64,000 nucleotides of DNA from positions 40,217,322-40,281,321 of the forward strand of contig NC_089723.1 in the NCBI RefSeq assembly GCF_035083965.1, in the 5' to 3' direction. The DNA comes from Branchiostoma lanceolatum. Its lineage: Eukaryota; Chordata; Leptocardii; Amphioxiformes; Branchiostomatidae. The stretch's first letter is position 1; the number at the start of each line of letters is the position of its first letter. Position numbers and translations under genes: made by a program. Shown here piece by piece: positions 59,501-64,000 of the stretch. The notes below the pieces were generated by a model. That model made no database searches, was not told the DNA's origin, and was given only the letters and a program-made list of their open reading frames with translations.

Positions 59501-62500
59501 CATTATTATTATATTTTATCGAAGTGGTGAGGAAGATCATCATGATTTGAACAAGCGTACAGTTATTCTGTTCAATATTCATAAATCATATACTTAATAG
59601 ATATGGTCCTCAGGCATAATTATAGTAGGATTGGTCTGGACCAATCGTAGGGAATTACGCTGGAGGAAGCGACCTCTGACCTCCGCTCGTGCCACGCTCA
59701 CAACGCGAAACCCGCCGCTTCGTGCGGCCGGCTCGCCTCCCTTGCAATGTTAACGCAGGGCCGCGGTGTGCAACCACAGTAGCGTGCGGGGACTCCCAGT
59801 GACGTTGTCCACCTGGATTCGCAGTTCTAAGCTAGAGTTTCACCCGAAGACTGATTCCGGCTGTCTCTACACTGTTCGTAATCTGTGGCGGCGTTCTGCA
59901 GCGAGCTTTCTTCACCAGCCTGGGACTGCACACCCGCCTGCCCCGTGTGAGTTTCCCCGGCATATACATTTTGAGCCTTCATCAAGACTCTCAACCTACC
60001 GTGCGACGTTTCCCAACTGCCGAGGCACACGAACCTGCCAAGAAACCTGCGGGTTGCCGTCCCACAATAGCGTATTTACAGAGAGTCTACAACGATCGGA
60101 CCGACAGCCCCCCTCCCTCACTCACTTCCCGCCCTTGAGGCGGGGTCTCGCGAGACTTCGGCCCGTGATTTGAGCAGCCATGTTTCTTCTCGCGAACTAA
60201 CAACTTATCCACGAGCTTCCACGAGCGGTAATTCCTCATCGCACGCCCTTCTCCCTTTCCACCCGTACCTACACGGGCTACAAGAATGCGGTGTGCATCT
60301 ACAGCAGCGTACTCAAGGCTCCCCACTCCACGTCGATGCGACTTAACCTTCCGGTCCGACTCGGAGTCCGCGGCAGCGTCCTGCAGCGAGATCGTCATCA
60401 GCCTGGAATACTACGCACACCCGAAACTCTTGACTCTTTCCAGTAGAGTAGAATAGATTAGAGTAGTTTAGCGCAGCCAAATTGACAGTTCATCAAGACC
60501 AGCTCCAGCTGCGTGCCGAAGACCCCCAGTACCCGCCCACGGCCGACTTCACAGTACTAAGTTAGAGACTCACGCCGACGTACCCTTTCCGGTTTGTCTC
60601 TACGCTGTTCGACAGTGCCCGGCCGGTGACGTCCTGCGGCGCGTTCTTCACCAGCCTTGGACACTTTTTTATGAACTTGAATATCTAGCTACCTTCTAAT
60701 TTAGATTCAGCACTACCACTACAACTAACTACTTTTCCGCTACGCGGTTTGGGGCCCTCACTACCCTCGGCTTGGCCGTTGATGTCTCTGTACAACCATT
60801 ATAAGCCTCTACCACAGAGCAGTTTCACAGATTAAAGACATCACATGCCCCAAACCGCCTAGCTTTCTCCTTGTATTGTCTATGTGTACGTAAGTGTAAT
60901 TATAGTAGGATTGGTCTGGACCAATCGTAGGGAATTACGCTGGAGGAAGCGACCTCTGACCTCCGCTCGTGCCACGCTCACAACGCGAAACCCGCCGCTT
61001 CGTGCGGCCGGCTCGCCTCCCTTGCAATGTTACCACCATCCCGCCCTTGCTGCAATCTCAACTTGTATCTTAAGAACTCATAAAATTGTTTAAACTTACC
61101 AACACTGTACGTAATACATTACAGTTTGTGTTGTGACCGCCAAGACCACAGTCTTTGGCCGTTGATGTCTCTGTACAACCATTATAAGCCTCTACCACAG
61201 AGCAGTTTCACAGATTAAAGACATCACATGCCCCAAACCGCCTAGCTTTCTCCTTGTATTGTCTATGTGTACGTAAGTGTAATTGAATAGATGCAACCTA
61301 CCTGCTTATTATCTCATGTCCTTCGGACAGTCGTGTGGACACAGTTTACCTCGACTGTCAATTTTGAAATTTTCCGGGGGGTACTTTTATTTCAGGGGGT
61401 ACTTATATTAGATTTTGAAGATTTTTCCGGGGGGTACTTATATTCCCGGGGGTACTTCTATTTGAGAGGTGAGAGTACCTGTAGGTTAAGGAGAAATGTG
61501 TTCCTTACACCTGCATGATCTGTATGTACGAAATTGTTCTCCTTTGTAGTATGCAATGTTCTACACTGCCTCTTTGGCTTCAAAAAAGGCTACGGGTCTA
61601 CCTTTACCTGCATTGTATTAATTGTTTAGTGTGCCACGTTCTGCATTATGTAACAGTTTGTAATGTTATGTAACATTATGTAATGCTCTCCTGTGCAGCG
61701 TGCCACGTTCTGCACTGCCCCTATACGGCTATGGATCTGCCTTTAACTTTTTTCACCTACATTGTACATGACTGTGTTTTGTTGCCCTGTTCAGCGTGCC
61801 ACATTCTGCATTATGTTATGTAACGTTATGTAATGTTCTCCTGTGCAGCGTGCCACGTTCTGCATTATATAGCAGTGTGTCATGTTATGTAACGTTATGT
61901 AATGTTCTCCTGTTCAGCGTGCCACGTTCTGCACTGCCCCTATACGGCTATGGGTCTGCCTTTAACTTTTTTCACCTACATTGTACATGACTGTGTATAT
62001 TGTTGCCCTGTTCAGCGTGCCACGTTCTGCATTATATAACAGTGTGTCATGTTATGTAACGTTATGTAATGTTCTCCTGTGCAGCGTGCCACGTTCTGCA
62101 CTGCCCCGGCGGTCTGGCTCAGGACGTCATCACGACCATCGGACAGGCCTTCGAGCTCAGGTTCAAGGACTTCCTGAAGAACCCTCCCAAGGCAGTGTCC
62201 GCTCCAGACAGGTGATGCAGACACCTAGTTTTGTACTCATGCCACAGAAATGTGTATCCAACACACATTCATGCAGCAACAACAAAATGTTGGCACGAAA
62301 AATTTTTGTGAAGTTTTTGTGAAAGTTTATTTGGGTTATCCTCTTCAAATTCTTAATGTGCTCTCACCTATTTTTAGATTGGAAGATCCTATTTTTGAAG
62401 AGGGGGAGTCAGCCTGGGGAGACGATCCTGAGTATTATAATGAGATCCCTGGCAAGCTGCCGCCAACAGGAGGCGTTCCGCCACCCCTACCTGCCGGCCC

Positions 62501-62537
62501 TCCACCAGGACACTACCAGTCACCCTCCAACCTACAG
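38581..62537 (+). CDS. shc: SHC-family adaptor protein, N-terminal and PTB part (gene continues beyond window)
   Basis: SHC adaptors bind phosphotyrosine on activated receptors through a PTB domain and recruit GRB2 to start Ras signalling. Coding exons: 38581-39012, 55710-55780, 56024-56084, 56680-56799, 57134-57187, 57697-57748, 62085-62211, 62378-62537. All are GT..AG, frame is kept, and 359 residues lie in the window. The start has an in-frame TGA nine bases upstream. Residues 1-90 are an N-terminal extension; Met91, in GCCATGG, matches the position of a p52-type start. The PTB region runs from [13 protein letters not shown] through [59 protein letters not shown] and [30 protein letters not shown] at about 324-332 is the equivalent of the tandem-tyrosine GRB2 site. 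The remaining CH1 and SH2 exons must lie to the right. The last listed exon has many alternative donors. Confidence 0.95.
39013..39451. repeat. (CAAA)n-rich array carrying copies of the SHC first coding exon donor
   Basis: Starting at the real donor (AAG|GTAAGA), units of roughly 50-70 bp repeat GTGTCAAGGTAAGAACA followed by an AAACAAAC tract and CAAGCCAACCCGCA. The last words are collapsed remains of exon sequence. One unit contains a long exon copy, listed separately. Confidence 0.9.
39170..39240 (+). pseudogene. Duplicate 3' end of SHC first coding exon with its own donor
   Basis: The segment reproduces about 70 bases of exon end, reading [19 protein letters not shown] and CYGVQ in frame, and is followed by GTAAGAAC. 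Only a few bases differ from the genuine exon (AAG to CAG at the last codon). There is no acceptor before it, only the AAAC tract. Confidence 0.9.
39452..41733. repeat. 38-bp minisatellite of about 60 units, each with a 5' splice site from the SHC first coding exon
   Basis: The unit consensus is CTACGGAGTCAGGGTAAGAA followed by CTTTCACCCTTCTCTGTG. The first 13 bases copy the exon end (codons Y-G-V-K), and GTAAG or GTGAG copies the donor. Recurrent variants are CTACGG, CTATGG, CTTCGG, CGACGG at the start and GTAAG/GTGAG at the donor. They are arranged in reused blocks, evidence of segmental expansion. Confidence 0.95.
41734..41956. other. Short unique spacer between arrays in the SHC intron
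   Basis: Ordinary intron-like sequence with no feature recognised. Confidence 0.6.
41957..43085. repeat. 16-bp minisatellite, about 70 units (ATAAGCTGAACCAGTT)
   Basis: Tandem ATAAGCTGAACCAGTT or ATAAGCTGAACCGGTT units. Variant forms (GAGCC, GGACC, AAACC) accumulate towards the right side, and a few insertions of CTCTATAAG occur. AACCGGTT in the variants is palindromic. The unit shows no clear relation to an exon. Confidence 0.95.
43086..43536. other. Unique intron sequence
   Basis: AT-rich spacer with a partial direct repeat (GCAAACTTAAGCAGATCCC occurs at 43128 and 43240). No gene. Confidence 0.5.
43537..43864. mobile_element. GGTGCAC-rich hAT-like element, copy 2 (reverse orientation)
   Basis: It begins CAGGGCTGGCAATACTGGG and ends GAAGCCCTG, with GGGTGCACCAGTGCACC internally, reverse-complementary in order to 21374-21740. 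CTAGC occurs on both flanks, perhaps a remnant of a target duplication. Confidence 0.7.
44015..46335. repeat. 42-bp minisatellite, about 55 units (CAGCACCAGGGACAGGGGCA type)
   Basis: Units run CAGCACCAGGGACAGGGGCA then TACAGTAGCTGTTGTAACTGTT. Deletion variants of 34-39 bp lack CACCAG or the GTTGT block, and substitution variants have CTAGGG or GGCAAACAG. Because many units are 42 bp, long open frames appear on both strands; they encode only repeats and I do not annotate them as genes. Confidence 0.95.
46336..46574. other. Unique spacer in the SHC intron
   Basis: No recognised feature. Confidence 0.5.
46575..46795. repeat. 25-bp minisatellite, about 9 units
   Basis: TGATGCCATCATGTGGTACT plus CTTCA repeated almost without variation, so probably a recent expansion. 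Confidence 0.93.
46796..47657. other. Non-repetitive intron island, GC-rich at its right end
   Basis: This is the longest non-tandem stretch of the SHC intron. At 47440-47660 it changes to a GC-rich segment with words such as GGCCGGGCCCGCGGG and a TTCCGGCCTGCGGAAG inverted pair. No exon or RNA is recognised. A regulatory element is possible but unproven. Confidence 0.45.
47658..54855. repeat. 7.2-kb minisatellite of two interspersed unit lengths (34 and 30 bp)
   Basis: Roughly 215 units share GCCATTCATGTAAACTTCAG. They end either GGTACTAAGCTCAG (34 bp) or GGTACTGCAG (30 bp). Rare variants (CATGCATG insertion, AAGTTCATG, CCATCCATG, GTTAACTT, TTCTAAGC) mark individual units. The order of rare variants in about 50.9-51.6 kb recurs in 53.5-54.1 kb at an offset of 2574 bp, so the array contains a large internal duplication. 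Confidence 0.95.
54890..55265. mobile_element. GGTGCAC-rich hAT-like element, copy 3 (5' end lost)
   Basis: From CATTTTTGGAAATAG to GAGCCCTG it follows copy 1 (21374-21740) block by block, including CACTGGTGCACCCAACC and CACATGCACCCAGTATTTTG. The left terminal CAGGGCTCGAAATT is missing. Confidence 0.75.
55275..55545. repeat. Irregular CCATGTACATGTTAACATGT repeat
   Basis: Variable-length units built from ATAGCCATGTACATGTTAAC and ATGTATGTTACC. The phrase CCATGTGCTGCATGCATAT occurs at both 54871 and 55531, so the hAT-like copy 3 lies between two halves of this repeat. Confidence 0.8.
55939..56016. repeat. 26-bp triplicate abutting the SHC third coding exon acceptor
   Basis: ATTATCAATGATGCGAATGT plus TGATTA is present three times, ending at the TTTTCCCCAG acceptor (56014-56023) without including the exon. 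Confidence 0.8.
56798..57045. repeat. 10-12-bp repeat starting at the SHC fourth coding exon donor
   Basis: From the donor GTACGT onward the intron is made of CTTACCTGTGT, CTTACCTACGT and CCTACCTGTGC words. The first word overlaps the splice site. Long frames across it are repeat artefacts. Confidence 0.85.
59625..59752. repeat. Direct repeat A (first copy)
   Basis: This segment of about 130 bp, beginning ATTATAGTAGGATTGGTCTG and ending CCCTTGCAATGTTA, recurs almost identically at 60900-61032. Confidence 0.9.
59849..60664. repeat. Three diverged copies of a GC-rich 75-bp block
   Basis: Blocks near 59849-59942, 60351-60423 and 60588-60664 share GTCTCTAC..CTGTTC, GTCCTGCAGCG and TTCACCAGCCTGG-type words. 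Between them are short CCCGCC-rich stretches. No coherent frame conserves them, so they look like non-coding internal repeats of the 3.3-kb element. Confidence 0.5.
60772..60901. repeat. Direct repeat B (first copy)
   Basis: This segment beginning TTGGCCGTTGATGTCTCTGT and ending TGTACGTAAGTGTAATT is repeated at 61155-61284. Confidence 0.9.
60900..61032. repeat. Direct repeat A (second copy)
   Basis: Near-identical to 59625-59752. It directly abuts the first B copy, sharing the AATT junction. Confidence 0.9.
61155..61284. repeat. Direct repeat B (second copy)
   Basis: Near-identical to 60772-60901. Overall order is A-long middle-B-A-short middle-B, as if a tandem duplication had middles of about 1020 and 122 bp. 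Confidence 0.9.
61640..62084. repeat. Minisatellite with copies of the SHC exon 7 acceptor
   Basis: CTGTGCAG or CTGTTCAG followed by the first exon bases CGTGCCACGTTCTGCA occurs five times before the genuine junction. Decoy exon-like starts are at 61699, 61795, 61849, 61918 and 62016; the genuine exon begins at 62085. Intervening blocks are TTATGTAACGTTATGTAATG and TATACGGCTATG...TTCACCTAC. Confidence 0.93.
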
Positions 62538-63157
62538 GTACAGTCACTACCAGTCACCCTCCAACCTACAGGTACAGTCACTACCAGTCACTACCAGTCC
62601 CCCTCCAACCTACAGGTACAGTCACTACCAGTCACCCTCCAACCTACAGGTACAGTCACTACCAGTCACCCTCCAACCTACAGGTACAGTCACTACCAGT
62701 CACTACCAGTCACCCTCCAACCTACAGGTACAGTCACTACCAGTCACCCTCCAACCTACAGGTACAGTCACTACCAGTCACCCTCCAACCTACAGGTACA
62801 GTCACTACCAGTCACCCTCCAACCTACAGGTACAGTCACTACCAGTCACCCTCCAACCTACAGGTACAGTCACTACCAGTCACCCTCCAACCTACAGGTA
62901 CAGTCACTACCAGTCACCCTCCAACCTACAGGTACAGTCACTACCAGTCACCCTCCAACCTACAGCTACAGTCACTACCAGTCACCCTCCAACCTACAGG
63001 TACAGTCACTACCAGTCACCCTCCAACCTACAGGTACAGTCACTACCAGTCACCACCAGTCACCCTCCAACCTACAGGTACAGTCACTACCAGTCACCCT
63101 CCAACCTACAGGTACAGTCACTACCAGTCACCCTCCAACCTACAGGTACAGTCACTA
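62511..63157. repeat. 34-bp minisatellite spanning the SHC exon 8 donor
   Basis: About 18-19 units of GTACAGTCACTACCAGTCAC plus CCTCCAACCTACAG. The first unit holds the end of the exon (codons HYQSPSNLQ) and the donor CAG|GTACAG at 62537/62538; the same donor recurs in each unit up to 63145. Some units carry an extra TACTACCAGTCAC step. The unit is free of stop codons in all three forward frames, so translation could run from the exon to a TAA at 63156-63158. Confidence 0.95.
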
Positions 63158-64000
63158 AATGTCACTAAATCCCAAGAAATGTAAGGCGATGCACTTCTCG
63201 TTTGTGCGCACGCCCTTACAACTACCAGTACTGACTCTTGCAGGACAGGTTCTAGACACCATTACACATGCCAGGTTGCTAGGGCTCCACATCCGCTCTG
63301 ACCTGAAGTGGGATGACCAGGTGGAAATCATGGTATCCAAGAGCAGCAAAAGGTTGGTCGTCATCAGCAGGCTACGCCGTTCTGGAGTACCCATCGCAGA
63401 CCTTAACACCATTTACTGCGGGTACATACGACCCTTATTGGAATACGCCGCCCCTTGCTGGGGTTCGGCACTGACCCAGAAGCAGTCAGCTGCGCTCGAG
63501 CGGGTGCAGAGAAGGGCCTGTCGAATGATGATGGGAAGACAGTACACGACTTACACGGAAGCCCTACAACATCTCCGACTTGAATGTCTAGCAGCTCGGA
63601 GACATCATCTATGCATGGACTTCGCCGTTAAAGCTGCAAAGTCTCCCCGATTCTCCAAGTGGCTACCTCCTACACGTGCACAACAACATGGACGACATCT
63701 CCGTAACTGTACCCAGTACCAGCACCCAACTGGAACGAAGCGCTATCTGTCAAGTGCTATTCCAGCTATGATTAGGCTTTTGAATGGACTGGAGACATTG
63801 TAACCCCATCTAAGCAAAGGACAAATAGATAGATTTTATAATATTCAGCCACAACTATATCGTAATGTAATTAACGTCACAATTCGAAAGTATGTGTAAA
63901 TGCAAAATGTATATGTAAACAATTTTAATATTTTAATGGTATAATCTTCTACATGCAGACAATTTTAATCTGTTATGTAGACATTGGTATATGTAAACAA
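63150..64000 (+). mobile_element. 5'-truncated LINE: C-terminal part of the reverse transcriptase protein plus 3' UTR
   Basis: The open frame 63159-63803 (214 residues) starts MSLNPKKCKAMHF, continues LGLHIRSDLKWDDQV and SKRLVVISRLRRSGV, then YIRPLLEYAAPCWG and LERVQRRACRMMMG. This is the thumb/post-reverse-transcriptase region of jockey/CR1-type non-LTR elements. The catalytic FADD-type motif would lie upstream and is missing. It abuts the last unit of the SHC exon 8 array. The frame is intact to its stop, so the insertion is fairly young. The 3' UTR is AT-rich with ATATGTAAACAATTTTAAT-like words and runs off the window. Confidence 0.85.

Larger units (their letters stand above)
58171..61477. 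mobile_element. 3.3-kb element with 19-bp perfect terminal inverted repeats
   Basis: TACTCTCACCTCTCAAATA at the left end is perfectly inverted at the right end (TATTTGAGAGGTGAGAGTA). The subterminal regions carry GGTACGTTTATT words on the left and GGGGGTACTTATATT words on the right, typical of transposase-binding repeats. I find no transposase frame. No target duplication is obvious. Internal direct repeats are listed separately. Superfamily unknown; it could be a non-autonomous element that captured other repeats. Confidence 0.7.

Noticed and set aside
59766..60173. 135-residue Arg/Pro/Ser-rich protein
   Set aside because: It overlaps non-coding internal repeats of the 3.3-kb element. Diverged copies of the same sequence do not keep the frame.
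62250..63168. Independent 302- and 270-residue repeat proteins
   Set aside because: They are SHC exon 8 plus its array read in different frames. The exon part is real, the separate genes are not.

Overview
The window is animal nuclear DNA. Genes are split into short exons with GT..AG introns, and between them lie minisatellites, small DNA transposons, SINE-like repeats and decayed LINEs. The proteins are chordate-like: COPS2, CKS1 and CIMAP1/ODF3 have almost exactly the lengths of their human counterparts. Together with the abundance of minisatellites that span exon/intron junctions, this suggests a cephalochordate (amphioxus, Branchiostoma). The species call is an inference.

Layout. 1-4.5 kb: repeats, with a possible minus-strand first exon at its right edge. 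5.2-15.0 kb: cops2 (COP9 signalosome subunit 2), minus strand, 15 coding exons that assemble to an uninterrupted 443-residue protein. 15.0-15.6 kb: shared CpG-rich promoter region. 15.6-19.0 kb: odf3/cimap1-like gene with SHIPPO repeats, plus strand, 4 exons, 252 residues. 19-21 kb: transposon remnants, including a hAT MITE with a perfect 8-bp target duplication. 21.2-26.4 kb: cks1, minus strand, 3 exons, 79 residues. 26.4-38.5 kb: intergenic or SHC 5' region with nested mobile elements. 38.6 kb to the right edge: an SHC adaptor gene, plus strand, with the PTB domain and the Tyr-Tyr-Asn GRB2-type site present and the SH2 part beyond the window. A truncated LINE lies at 63.15-64 kb.

Most striking feature: several genes carry tandem arrays that start in an exon, cross the splice site and run into the intron, so functional-looking splice sites are copied: cops2 exon 15 acceptor (about 10 copies), cops2 exons 7 and 9 (partial copies), cks1 exon 2 donor (12 copies), SHC first coding exon donor (about 60 copies), SHC exon 7 acceptor (5 copies) and SHC exon 8 donor (about 18 copies). 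The first SHC coding intron is 16.7 kb and by my tally about 83% tandem repeat, including a 7.2-kb array of two interspersed unit types with an internal 2.57-kb higher-order duplication.

Functionally the genes are housekeeping (cops2, cks1), ciliary/axonemal (odf3) and signalling (SHC). They form two head-to-head pairs, cops2/odf3 and cks1/SHC. The second pair matches, from memory, the human CKS1B-SHC1 and CKS2-SHC3 neighbourhoods, so it is probably an ancestral chordate linkage. No bacterial or viral system, CRISPR array or functional RNA gene was found.
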